Assembly (NCBI RefSeq): GCF_016908465.1
Contig: NZ_JAFBDY010000001.1
Coordinates: forward strand, 620,001-684,000
Direction of reading: 5' to 3'
Length of the DNA: 64,000 nucleotides
DNA from: Lysinibacillus composti
Lineage (GTDB): Bacteria > Bacillota > Bacilli > Bacillales_A > Planococcaceae
Position 1 is the first letter of the stretch, and each line of letters opens with the position of its first letter. Under the pieces are notes generated by a model. It saw only the letters and a program-made list of their open reading frames with translations. It was not told the DNA's origin and made no database searches. The position numbers were made by a program, and so were the translations under genes. This document shows, piece after piece, positions 44,130-52,832 of the stretch.

Positions 44130-44684
44130 CTAAAGCAAGCTATTGATTAACCCGACCACTAAATCTTGTAACATCCAAATAATTAATAGAATACATCCAG
44201 AATTGGTAATCGTATCACCAATTCCACCAGTTTTAAATGTTGCGATATGAAAGGTTTTCGAGGTAAAAGGATAGAAAAACGGAATACCTCTTTTATTCAT
44301 CATGTCTAACAACAAATGGCTGAGCATTCCAACACCTAAACCTATGACAAAGGAAAGTGAAACGTCTTGCATGATGCCGCTTAATTGCAACGTTAGGAAA
44401 TACAGGAATGCTGTAAATGCTATGACAACGATCGGAGTATGTACAATTCCACGATGCCCAAAAGTTTTACTAATCATGAAAGAAGTCATTCTAAGTCTTC
44501 TACCAATATAGCTTTTTGGATGGTCAATATCTGGGAGAAGTGAGCCAAAAAGTGCCCCACAAATGACAGCGGTAACGCCAACAATCTCTTCCACTATTCC
44601 ACTATACTGAATTGTTTCCATTAAATATTTAGCGGTAGCAATTCCTACTGTCAAGCCCACTGATAAATGCGCGGGTTTATTCAT
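44130..44684 (-). CDS. YdjM-like membrane metal-dependent hydrolase
   Basis: A 184-residue membrane protein of the YdjM/DUF457 group. The histidine and aspartate pattern is SLLPDIDHPKS, FGHRGIVHTP and SHLLLDMMNKRGIPFFYPF, spaced between about four hydrophobic helices. These residues are thought to hold a metal at the membrane face. In other bacteria members are linked to membrane lipid or stress functions, but the role is not settled. The ATG lies close to AAGGAG. It is monocistronic. Confidence 0.75.
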   Translation of the reverse strand: MNKPAHLSVGLTVGIATAKYLMETIQYSGIVEEIVGVTAVICGALFGSLLPDIDHPKSYIGRRLRMTSFMISKTFGHRGIVHTPIVVIAFTAFLYFLTLQLSGIMQDVSLSFVIGLGVGMLSHLLLDMMNKRGIPFFYPFTSKTFHIATFKTGGIGDTITNSGCILLIIWMLQDLVVGLINSLL

Positions 44685-44974
44685 TCATTATATTCTCCTT
44701 CAATTAATAATTTGCTGTGAATCTACTAGGTGAAAAAGAGGAGTGAGATTCAAGTTTATTTTCTTAGGATGAATCGGCCTCGGGTATTCATTATATTAGA
44801 AAACTTGTTAATTGAATACTATTTGTGAGAATTAAGGGGAAAGTGGCATGAACGTTGTATCAGGATTTTGAAAAAATAAGAATAAATTTTTTGTAAAAAC
44901 AAAGTAAATATAGGTATATTCGTACAACTAAAGTTATACATTTAATCATCACTAGTGAAAAAGGAGGATGGGGA

Positions 44975-45346
44975 ATGGGAGTTCGATTCATTAAAATAGC
45001 AAGTGTTTATTTTGCTATTGCGGTGATATTAGGACTTGTAATGGGAATAATTCATAATTTTGCATTTTCCTCTGTTCATGCCCACATAAATCTCTTAGGA
45101 TGGGTTTCTATGGCTCTTTTCGGAATTATTTATTGTCTTTTCCCAAACGCAGGAAAAACAAAATTGGCAAACACGCACTTCTGGCTTCATAATATCGGCT
45201 TACCTATTATGCAAGGGTCTCTATTTTTACAAATACTCACAGGTAATGGTGGATTAACTATTGGAATTATCATCGGTTCTCTGATTGTAGTATTAGGTGT
45301 ATTGTTATTTGTCTTTAATCTATTAAATAATGTACGTTCAAGTTAG
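44975..45346 (+). CDS. Small haem-copper-oxidase-like membrane protein
   Basis: A 123-residue protein with four helices. SSVHAHINLLGWVSMALFG and NTHFWLHNIGLP place histidines in helices as in the first part of oxidase subunit I; such short proteins are often labelled cytochrome c oxidase-like. No copper or proton-channel residues of a full oxidase are present. It could bind haem or act in haem-protein assembly, which is inference. The ATG follows AAAGGAGGATG. It has its own terminator. Confidence 0.65.
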   Translation: MGVRFIKIASVYFAIAVILGLVMGIIHNFAFSSVHAHINLLGWVSMALFGIIYCLFPNAGKTKLANTHFWLHNIGLPIMQGSLFLQILTGNGGLTIGIIIGSLIVVLGVLLFVFNLLNNVRSS

Positions 45347-45356
45347 AGTAATAGAA

Positions 45357-45397
45357 GAGGTGCTTCCTGTTCATAATGGACAGAAAGTGCCTTTTTG
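45357..45397 (+). terminator. Terminator
   Basis: AGGTGCTTCCTGT / ACAGAAAGTGCCT imperfect stem with T5. Confidence 0.75.
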
Positions 45398-45605
45398 TTT
45401 GAAATATGTTTTATTAGGTAGAAAAAGCGATGTACGATAGAATATAAAATAAAGGCACGCTAAGAATGTAAAATGCAATTCTCAAAGTATAGTTGAATTG
45501 TTATACTATTGATATTGGGCTTCCAAATTAACCCATATAAGACGTGTCTTTGTAAAGTAAATCTAAACAGTTAGTTCGTCAACATAAACTAAAGAGGTGT
45601 TTAAT

Positions 45606-47030
45606 ATGAACCATTGGCAAATGATCATTAATGGTAAAGAAGTAGATACAAAAGAAAAAATTGAAGTATCCAATCCTGCTACTTTAGAAGTAATAGCTAC
45701 AATACCTAATGGCGGAAAAGCTGAAGCAGTGCAAGCAGTAAACGCTGCAGCAAACGCATTGAAAGCATGGTCACAAAAGACTGCCAATGAGCGTGGTCAG
45801 TTATTAATGAATTGGTTTCATTTAGTTGAGCAAGAGAAGGAAGAAATCGGTAAACTTATGACAACAGAACAAGGCAAGCCTTTAGCTGAGGCAATTGGCG
45901 AAGTGAATTACGCAAATAGTTTCATTTCCTGGTATGCAGAGGAAGGGAAGCGTGTTTACGGAGAAACAGTGCCAGCTTCTGCCTTAAATAAAAGATTGCT
46001 TGTTCAAAAGCAACCTGTTGGAGTTATTGCGGCGATTACACCTTGGAATTTCCCAGCTGCCATGATTACGCGTAAAGTAGCCCCTGCCTTAGCTGCTGGA
46101 TGTACAGCTGTTATCAAACCTTCAGAATATACGCCATTAACAGCCATTCGATTAATTCAACTTGCAAAAGAAGCAGGTATTCCGGATGGTGTGTTAAATG
46201 TAGTGACAGGTGATGCGCAGGAAATTGGTTCAGCATGGATGGAAGATTCACGAGTCCGCAAAGTTTCATTTACAGGGTCGACAAAAGTCGGGAAGTTATT
46301 AATGCGACAAGCGGCTGATACAGTAAAGAAAGTATCATTAGAGCTTGGAGGTCACGCTCCATTTATTGTTACGGCAAATGCGGACCTTGAAAAAGCGGCG
46401 AAAGGCTTAATTGCTTCTAAATATCGAAATGCGGGTCAAACTTGTGTTTGCGCAAATCGTGTGTATGTTCATGAATCGGTTGAAAGAGAATTTATCGAAT
46501 TCTTTAAAGCTGAAGTAGGGAAATTAAAAGTAGGGAATGGCCTAACAGAGCAAGTAGATATTGGACCTCTTATTAATGAATCTGCAGTCAAAAAGGTAAA
46601 AGACCATCTTGAGGATGCAGTTAACAAGGGAGCGTCATTAGAAATAGGTGGAGAAAGTGTCCCTTCAGAGAAAGGATATTTTGTTACTCCAGCTGTTCTT
46701 ACAAATGTTTCGGATGATATGAAATGTATGACGGAAGAAACATTCGGACCAATTGCACCAATCACAACATATAAAACGAATCAAGAAGTAATTGAAAGAG
46801 CGAATAACTCTCCATATGGCTTAGCTGCTTATATTTTTACACAAGATTTAGCAGAAGCGATTGAAATTTCTGAAGGTGTTGAATATGGAATTGTAGGCTT
46901 AAATGACGGAGTTCCTTCAACAGCTCAAGCACCATTTGGCGGCTTTAAAGAAAGTGGATTAGGTCGTGAAGGTGGCCATTGGGGAATAGAAGAATACTTA
47001 GAAACAAAATATATCTCCATTGCGTTTTAA
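45606..47030 (+). CDS. gabD: NAD(P)-dependent succinate-semialdehyde dehydrogenase
   Basis: Oxidises succinate semialdehyde to succinate, in GABA breakdown or related aldehyde disposal. It has 474 residues. The SSADH-specific catalytic motif GQTCVCANR is present, with the general-base Glu in LELGGHAPF and the coenzyme motif FTGSTKVGK. The start is ATG 45606, chosen by AAGAGGTG; a GTG at 45597 overlaps it. No aminotransferase gene is adjacent, so it may serve another semialdehyde, including one from the neighbouring catabolic island. Confidence 0.85.
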   Translation: MNHWQMIINGKEVDTKEKIEVSNPATLEVIATIPNGGKAEAVQAVNAAANALKAWSQKTANERGQLLMNWFHLVEQEKEEIGKLMTTEQGKPLAEAIGEVNYANSFISWYAEEGKRVYGETVPASALNKRLLVQKQPVGVIAAITPWNFPAAMITRKVAPALAAGCTAVIKPSEYTPLTAIRLIQLAKEAGIPDGVLNVVTGDAQEIGSAWMEDSRVRKVSFTGSTKVGKLLMRQAADTVKKVSLELGGHAPFIVTANADLEKAAKGLIASKYRNAGQTCVCANRVYVHESVEREFIEFFKAEVGKLKVGNGLTEQVDIGPLINESAVKKVKDHLEDAVNKGASLEIGGESVPSEKGYFVTPAVLTNVSDDMKCMTEETFGPIAPITTYKTNQEVIERANNSPYGLAAYIFTQDLAEAIEISEGVEYGIVGLNDGVPSTAQAPFGGFKESGLGREGGHWGIEEYLETKYISIAF

Positions 47031-47074
47031 TTTTCCGGTTGTGTATTTTAAATAACTAAAGAGGATGGAACATT

Positions 47075-47368
47075 GGCCTTACTTTATTTTATAGAATTTT
47101 AAGTTGAATGAAATGGAGGGACCGCGACTCCACCGGGAACAGCACGAGCAGAAGATCCACTAAATGGTGCCTTTCGTCATAGGCGCCATTTAGTTAGCTG
47201 AAGCCGTGCCCGGGGAAAGCGTCGGTCCCGGAATAGAAATCAACGTTTCCAAGGATTACACTCAATTGTAAAATAAAAAAACTATAGACAAACTCTATTT
47301 TTAAGGGTTTGTCTATAGTCTGAAAACATTTTTCTCGATAAGAAAAATGTTTTTTTAGTTTTGTCCCC
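47075..47368 (+). repeat. Structured repeat family 2, copy A
   Basis: A GC-rich non-coding element. GGGACCG pairs with CGGTCCC, and inside are CCGGG-GCAC/GTGCCCGG and an end hairpin CTAAATGGTGCCT/AGGCGCCATTTAG. To the right lie two more hairpins: CTATAGACAAAC/GTTTGTCTATAG (47282-47318) and AAAACATTTTTCT/AGAAAAATGTTTT (47323-47353), the last with a T-run. A reversed copy lies at 50092-50346 on the other side of ytcD-ytbDE. Confidence 0.8.
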
Positions 47369-47407
47369 AGGCTTTCTACTTTGTTAATTCCACTTAAAAA
47401 AGCAAGA

Positions 47408-47770
47408 TTATTGATTTAAAATGCTGTCCTCTAAAACCTCTGATTTATCACCATAAACTTTCATGATATGATTTTCTCCCCAATTACATAAAGAATTTAA
47501 AATTCCTTCTAAACTCTTTCCATATTCACTTAGTTCGTATTCAACTTTTGGTGGAACTTGATTATACACAATGCGATTAATGACGCCATCGTCTTCAAGT
47601 TCTCGCAGTTGTTGTGTGAGCATTTTTTGCGTGATATTTGGCATAAGGCGTTTTAGTTCACTTGTTCGTTTCTTACCATGTGTAAGATGACAAAGAATGA
47701 CGCATTTCCATTTACCACCAATCACTTCTAATGTAGCTTCTACCGATATGTTATATTTCTTTTTTTGCAA
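47408..47770 (-). CDS. ytcD: HxlR-family transcriptional regulator, YtcD-like
   Basis: A 120-residue winged-helix repressor. HxlR marks are EVIGGKWKCVILCHL, SELKRLMPNITQKMLTQQLRELEDDGVI (two adjacent helices) and YELSEYGKSL in the wing. A cysteine in the KWKC segment and one in the C-terminal SLCNWGE could make it thiol-responsive, as are several HxlR proteins. The start is TTG 47770 after AGGAGGAG; the earlier ATG overlaps it. It is divergent from the MFS and aldo-keto reductase genes, as ytcD is from ytbDE in B. subtilis. Tandem dyads lie between them. Confidence 0.8.
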   Translation of the reverse strand: MQKKKYNISVEATLEVIGGKWKCVILCHLTHGKKRTSELKRLMPNITQKMLTQQLRELEDDGVINRIVYNQVPPKVEYELSEYGKSLEGILNSLCNWGENHIMKVYGDKSEVLEDSILNQ

Positions 47771-47798
47771 ATTTGACTCCTCCTGTATAGGCACTAAA

Positions 47799-47849
47799 AA
47801 GTACCTATATTACTTTTAAGTGTCTATATCACTTTAAAGTGCGTACTTT
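47799..47849. promoter_or_regulatory. Tandem dyads between ytcD and ytbD
   Basis: AAGTACCTATATTACTTT (47799-47816) and AAGTGTCTATATCACTTT (47818-47835) are 19 bases apart and each nearly palindromic. AAAGTGCGTACTTT (47836-47849) adds a third half-like site. This is a good candidate HxlR operator for both directions. Confidence 0.65.
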
Positions 47850-47949
47850 TATTTGTAGTTTGTATAATCCATAATAACATTTGCCGGCTGATTCTTACTA
47901 GACTTCATTTTAAAAAGTTTAGGATGAATCATTTACAAAAGGAGGTAAC

Positions 47950-49146
47950 ATGATGGCTTTAGGTAAAAAACAGAGTACCTTGGCATTACTCGCGTTAGCA
48001 GTTAGTGCATTTGCAATAGGTACGACCGAATTTATCAGTGTGGGATTACTACCACTGATTGCTGAAGATTTAACAATACCGGTAACAACTGCAGGGTTAA
48101 CGGTTTCTTTATATGCTCTAGGAATTACTTTTGGAGCACCTATTTTAACATCTTTAACATCGAAAATACCACGGAAGACGTTACTACTTGGAATTATGAT
48201 TGTATTTATTATCGGAAATAGTCTTGCTGCTATTTCTACTTCAATTGGTATGTTACTAGTTGCGCGTGTCATCTCATCATTTTCACATGGTATTTTTATG
48301 TCAATTGGTTCAACGATTGCTGCGGATTTAGTTCCTGAAGATCGTAGAGCAAGTGCAATTTCTATTATGTTTACAGGTCTTACCGTAGCAACCGTTACAG
48401 GTGTACCATTTGGAACGTATATAGGGCAACAAATGGGGTGGAGAGCTGCGTTTATTGTCATTATTATCATTGGCGTCATTGCTTTGTTGGCAAACGGCAT
48501 TCTGATTCCATCGACTTTACGAAAAGGAACAAAAACATCCTTCCGCGATCAAGTTAAGCTTGTGACAAATGGTCGCTTATTACTAGTGTTCATCATTACA
48601 GCATTAGGTTATGGTGGAACATTTGTTGTATTTACTTATCTTTCACCCTTACTTCAAGAAATTACAGGTTTTAAAGAACAAAGTGTGGCAGTCATTTTAT
48701 TAGTTTACGGAATCGCTATTGCATTAGGCAATATGATTGGAGGGAAATTATCCAACAAAAATCCAATTAACGCCTTGTTTTATATGTTTATTGTACAAGC
48801 AGTTGTCTTATTTATTTTGATGTTTACTGCACCGTTTAAAATTGTTGGTTTAGCTACAATACTTCTCATGGGTCTGTTTGCATTTATGAATGTGCCAGGA
48901 CTTCAAGTATATGTGGTGATGCTAGCAGAACGCTTTGTTCCAAGTGCTGTTGATGTAGCGTCAGCAATCAATATTGCAGCATTTAATGCAGGGATTGCGA
49001 TGGGCTCTTATTTTGGTGGGCTTATTACAGATTCTATTGGTCTTATCCATACTTCTTGGATCGGGGCACTCATGGTTTTAGTGGCAGCTATTCTAACTTG
49101 GGTAAGTAGAAATTTTGAAAAAAAGGATCAACAAGCAACATCTTAA
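47950..49146 (+). CDS. ytbD: MFS efflux transporter, YtbD-like
   Basis: A 398-residue AraJ-type carrier with twelve helices. The N-terminus AIGTTEFISVGLLPLIAEDL and the FSHGIFMSIGSTIAADLVP block are typical of this subfamily (YdhL/PbuE, YtbD). ATG 47950 and 47953 are both possible behind AAGGAGG; the second has better spacing. It is followed closely by the aldo-keto reductase gene and controlled from the divergent HxlR gene. Export of a reactive or toxic small molecule is likely; the substrate is unknown. Confidence 0.8.
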   Translation: MMALGKKQSTLALLALAVSAFAIGTTEFISVGLLPLIAEDLTIPVTTAGLTVSLYALGITFGAPILTSLTSKIPRKTLLLGIMIVFIIGNSLAAISTSIGMLLVARVISSFSHGIFMSIGSTIAADLVPEDRRASAISIMFTGLTVATVTGVPFGTYIGQQMGWRAAFIVIIIIGVIALLANGILIPSTLRKGTKTSFRDQVKLVTNGRLLLVFIITALGYGGTFVVFTYLSPLLQEITGFKEQSVAVILLVYGIAIALGNMIGGKLSNKNPINALFYMFIVQAVVLFILMFTAPFKIVGLATILLMGLFAFMNVPGLQVYVVMLAERFVPSAVDVASAINIAAFNAGIAMGSYFGGLITDSIGLIHTSWIGALMVLVAAILTWVSRNFEKKDQQATS

Positions 49147-49219
49147 GTTGAAATCGAGAGTTGCATCTAATGATGGTGGGACTTTTAAAATATAAACAAA
49201 AAACTTGGAGGAATAAAAC

Positions 49220-50062
49220 ATGATGAAAAATTTACAAGATACAACAACTTTGCATAATGGGGTAAAAATGCCTTGGTTTGGACTTGGTGTTTTTAAAGTA
49301 GAAGAAGGTCCGGAATTGGAAAATGCTGTGAAGTCAGCGATCAAAAATGGATATCGAAGTGTGGATACAGCAGCGATTTATGGAAATGAAGTAGGAGTCG
49401 GCAAAGGGATTCAAGCAGGCTTAAAAGAAGTAGGGATCGCTAGAGAAGACTTATTTGTCACTTCAAAGGTTTGGAATTCAGATTTAGGATACGATGCAAC
49501 AATTGCAGCATATGAACAAAGTTTAGAGAAACTGGGCTTAGAGTATTTAGATCTATATCTGATTCATTGGCCAGTTGAAGGAAAATACAAAGATGCATGG
49601 AGAGCACTTGAAACGCTTTATAAAGAAGGACGAGTGAAAGCAATCGGTGTAAGTAATTTTCATATTCATCACTTAGAAGAATTAATGAAAGATGCTGAAA
49701 TCAAACCAATGATCGATCAAGTGGAATACCATCCAAGATTATCTCAAAAAGAGCTACAAGCATTTTGTCAGGAACATGGAATCCAACTTGAAGCATGGTC
49801 GCCATTAATGCAAGGTCAACTGCTGGATAACGAAGTTTTACAAGACATTGCATCTAAACACAATAAATCAGTAGCACAAATTATCTTGCGTTGGGACTTA
49901 CAAAATGGCGTTGTAACGATTCCTAAGTCAACAAAAGAACATCGAATTATTGAAAATGCCAATATATTTGATTTTGAATTAACAAATGAGGAAATGGAAG
50001 TTATTCATGGGTTAAATCAAAACCTTCGTGTAGGTCCAGACCCGGACAATTTTGATTTTTAA
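49220..50062 (+). CDS. ytbE: Aldo/keto reductase, YtbE-like
   Basis: A 280-residue NADPH-dependent reductase of aldehydes and ketones. The tetrad is visible as Asp and Tyr in SVDTAAIYGNE, Lys in TSKVWNS and His in YLIHWPVEG. IPKSTKEHRI is the phosphate-binding part for NADPH. Length and sequence fit B. subtilis YtbE. It starts 73 bases after the MFS gene with TTGGAGG. With an efflux pump and a likely redox-responsive repressor it probably removes reactive carbonyl compounds. Confidence 0.9.
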   Translation: MMKNLQDTTTLHNGVKMPWFGLGVFKVEEGPELENAVKSAIKNGYRSVDTAAIYGNEVGVGKGIQAGLKEVGIAREDLFVTSKVWNSDLGYDATIAAYEQSLEKLGLEYLDLYLIHWPVEGKYKDAWRALETLYKEGRVKAIGVSNFHIHHLEELMKDAEIKPMIDQVEYHPRLSQKELQAFCQEHGIQLEAWSPLMQGQLLDNEVLQDIASKHNKSVAQIILRWDLQNGVVTIPKSTKEHRIIENANIFDFELTNEEMEVIHGLNQNLRVGPDPDNFDF

Positions 50063-50091
50063 TATTGAATAGTTAGGTTTGAATTGAGCAT

Positions 50092-50346
50092 TGGACAACA
50101 CCATTTACTATAGAAAAAATGGTGACAAACTGTAAATAAACTCTTAAAAAGTAGAGTTTGTTTACAGTTTTTTTAAATTGTTGATTTCCATTCCGGTACC
50201 GACGCTTTCCCCGGGCACGGCTTCAGCTAGCTAAATGGCGATTCATCGGGAGGCGCCATTTAGTGGATCTCCCGCCCGTGCTGTTCCCGGGGGAGTCGCG
50301 GTCCCTCCATTCCAATCAACTTATCATTACATGAAATAAAGTGGGG
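50092..50346 (-). repeat. Structured repeat family 2, copy B (reversed)
   Basis: Same element as at 47075-47368 in the opposite direction. It keeps the GGGACCG and CCCCGGG-GCACGG/CCGTGC-CCGGGG stems, the CTAAATGGCG/CGCCATTTAG hairpin, and the two end hairpins CTGTAAACAAACTCT/AGAGTTTATTTACAG and CACCATTT/AAATGGTG. Several stem positions differ from copy A on both arms at once. Confidence 0.8.
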
Positions 50347-50410
50347 CAAAAAATATGATGAGCAATAGTTACATTCCCCGAAATTTTCCACTTATTTTAT
50401 CTTTTATATG

Positions 50411-51205
50411 TCATACATATCTCTTAAATAAGTTAACATACCCATTAATTCTCGAAATCATATCTAATCCAGATGGGGGAGTGGTTGGTTCCCCAATAGG
50501 AAATTCAAAACCAACTGGGACGTCACTTCGAAAATGTTTTAGAATTCTTTTAAGATCAAGTTCATTTTCGCCAGGTGGACGCAGAGGTTGAACAGTTGGC
50601 GGGTTTGTTGTACAGTCGACATCTTTAATATGAACATATTCTACATAGTCTTTTAATTTTGAAGTTGCTTCATCTGGGTCAATATGATTCCAAACCCAAT
50701 TGCCAATATCAAATGTGAATTTAATTGGAATGCTTGATTCATCACATTTTACTAAAAACGCATGAATCTTTTCTAGATCACCAGCTGGCTGTTTTTGTGT
50801 ATTTTCTATTGTAATTTTCAACTGAGTAGGGAACTGTTCATCTTCAAATGCAAGTTTAATAGATTCCAAGTCACATTGGTTCTCATCGTAATGACCAAGA
50901 GAAAACTTCACAAGTTGTGCCCCTAATAGTTTTGCTTCCATCAGCGCTGTAAAAAACTCAAATTCATTAAATTCAAACTGCTCATTCCACAACTCAATCG
51001 GTGTAGAATAAATACATGCTAAACTATGAGATTTCAAGGCCTCTCGTAAATTGCTTAATTCAGCCTGTTCAAACTTAAGTAACTCTCGTCGAACTTCCAA
51101 TCCATTCGCTCCACTACTACCAATGGCAGGTAAGTAGGCTTGATGACCATTTTCCTTTACCTGATCTACACCGAATGAATTAGCAACTAGAAAGATAGAA
51201 TTCAT
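50411..51205 (-). CDS. Sugar phosphate isomerase/epimerase-like TIM barrel
   Basis: A 264-residue protein of the xylose-isomerase-like AP2EC superfamily. Metal-ligand positions are suggested by TIENTQKQP, FTFDIGNWVW, YVHIKDVD and FEFPIGEP. Substrates in this family include sugars, inositols, hydroxypyruvate and dehydroshikimate, and the sequence does not say which. The ATG follows AAAGGAGAGG. It is read leftward from a region shared with the hydroxy-acid oxidase gene, so it may belong to that catabolic unit. Confidence 0.7.
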   Translation of the reverse strand: MNSIFLVANSFGVDQVKENGHQAYLPAIGSSGANGLEVRRELLKFEQAELSNLREALKSHSLACIYSTPIELWNEQFEFNEFEFFTALMEAKLLGAQLVKFSLGHYDENQCDLESIKLAFEDEQFPTQLKITIENTQKQPAGDLEKIHAFLVKCDESSIPIKFTFDIGNWVWNHIDPDEATSKLKDYVEYVHIKDVDCTTNPPTVQPLRPPGENELDLKRILKHFRSDVPVGFEFPIGEPTTPPSGLDMISRINGYVNLFKRYV

Positions 51206-51457
51206 TTACACCTCTCCTTTACCTATGAATAAGATGTGTTTTCCATTTATAAACCATGAAAATAAAATATGATATCAATCTATGTCAAATGACTAGAATT
51301 TAGCATTGTATGATAATTCGCTTGATGAAGGGGGGAATGTAATTTCTGTTTATTGATTTTCACTTAATATTATTGTAACTTTAGTCGTAGAATTAGAATT
51401 GTTAGAATCTTTAAAATGAAATGTAATATAATAGATTCCCCTGAAGGAGGGTACTCG

Positions 51458-52588
51458 ATGCAGCGATCAAATGATGCAACTACTATTGTAAAAGAAGTGT
51501 TTCCAGTAAACTTTAACGATCTACAAGAAGCCGTGGAACAAAAGATTCCAAAACCGAATTATGATTACATAAAAGGTGGAGCCGGTTCAGGTCAAACGAT
51601 GAGAAATAACCGACAAGCCTTTGAAAGCTATTCATTTATCCCTCAGTTATTGAATGACACATCAGCTGTAAATACAAGCATTACTCTTTTTGGAAAAACT
51701 CATCCTACACCTTTTATATTCGCACCTGTCGGCATGAATTTATTAGAACATCCAGATGGTGAGCCGGCTGTAGTGAAGGCGGCAGCGAAATTAAAAATGC
51801 CGTATTCACTAAGCACAGTTTCAAGTTATTCACTTGAAGAAGTAGCTAGCGCTGCCCCAGAACATACGAAATTCTTCCAATTATATTGGTCGGAGGAGGA
51901 TGAATTAGCGTTAAATATGGTTTCCCGTGCTGAAGCAGCAGGGTATGAAGCAATTATTTTAACGATTGATACTACAGTGAGCGGATGGCGTGAAGGGGAT
52001 CGAAAAAATCAATTCTCTCCAATTTTACATGGTTATGCAAAAGGGAATTACTTACAAGATCCAATCTTCCTAAAGGATTTAGAGAATGGTAAATATAAAG
52101 ATTTCGTCGATGGGGTTTTACGTAATGTAAATCATCCACATTTAAATTGGTCCCATGTAGAAAAATTAAGAAAACATACGAAACTTCCAATTTTACTAAA
52201 AGGTGTATTACATCCAAATGATGCTGTCAAAGCCTTGGAAATTGGAGTGAATGGTCTTATTGTTTCTACTCACGGAGGACGACAATTAGATGGAGTTATT
52301 GGTAGTCTAGATGCACTACCGAACATTGTAAAAGTGGTAGGCGGTCAAGTGCCAGTACTCTTTGATAGCGGAATCTATAGTGGGTTAGACGCATTCAAAG
52401 CATTAGCTTTAGGCGCGGATGCAGTTTGCGTTGGTAGACCATATGTATATGGACTAGCTTATGCAGGCCAAACGGGAGTCGAGACAGTGATGTCGAACTT
52501 TTATGATGAATTAGTTACTACAATGCAATTAGCTGGTGTAAGTTCGATTGAGTCACTACAGAAAATTGAGTTGATTCAACGCGGATAA
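51458..52588 (+). CDS. FMN-dependent alpha-hydroxy-acid oxidase
   Basis: A 376-residue enzyme of the lactate/glycolate oxidase family that oxidises a 2-hydroxy acid to a 2-oxo acid with O2 or another acceptor. Key parts are YDYIKGGAGS, FAPVGMNLL, LTIDTTVSGWREGD, LLKGVLHPNDA, and STHGGRQLDG with the catalytic His and substrate-binding Arg. The start is ATG 51458 because GAAGGAGG lies before it; an in-frame ATG at 51416 has no site. Lactate 2-monooxygenase is an alternative. Confidence 0.8.
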   Translation: MQRSNDATTIVKEVFPVNFNDLQEAVEQKIPKPNYDYIKGGAGSGQTMRNNRQAFESYSFIPQLLNDTSAVNTSITLFGKTHPTPFIFAPVGMNLLEHPDGEPAVVKAAAKLKMPYSLSTVSSYSLEEVASAAPEHTKFFQLYWSEEDELALNMVSRAEAAGYEAIILTIDTTVSGWREGDRKNQFSPILHGYAKGNYLQDPIFLKDLENGKYKDFVDGVLRNVNHPHLNWSHVEKLRKHTKLPILLKGVLHPNDAVKALEIGVNGLIVSTHGGRQLDGVIGSLDALPNIVKVVGGQVPVLFDSGIYSGLDAFKALALGADAVCVGRPYVYGLAYAGQTGVETVMSNFYDELVTTMQLAGVSSIESLQKIELIQRG

Positions 52589-52641
52589 AAAATTTTCTAA
52601 TAAAGTCATCACTTGAAAACTTTATGAATATGAATGAGATT

Positions 52642-52680
52642 AAGCTTACAAATTCAACTCTTGTAGGCTTTTAATTTTTT
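52642..52680 (+). terminator. Terminator of the hydroxy-acid oxidase gene
   Basis: AAGCTTACAA / TTGTAGGCTT with a T-rich tail. Confidence 0.75.
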
Positions 52681-52755
52681 AATCTACAGAACCTCAATCA
52701 CAAAATATAGCACACGAAGTATTTTGTTCTGAATTGTCCGATAATAATAACGGCT

Positions 52756-52770
52756 TTGAAAGCGCTTTTT
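52756..52770. promoter_or_regulatory. Candidate cre site before the GntR gene
   Basis: TTGAAAGCGCTTTTT has the strong cre core TGAAAGCGCTTT, with the final two bases off consensus. It lies 63 bases upstream of the GntR start. Confidence 0.45.
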
Positions 52771-52832
52771 TATACGCTAAGTTTGGATACAAAATCCACA
52801 ATCCAGTAAACATAGTGAAGGGGGAGATGAAT

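Noticed and set aside
47075-50346. Composite transposon with a transposase
   Set aside because: No transposase frame is present in either repeat or between them; only the repeat layout is reported.
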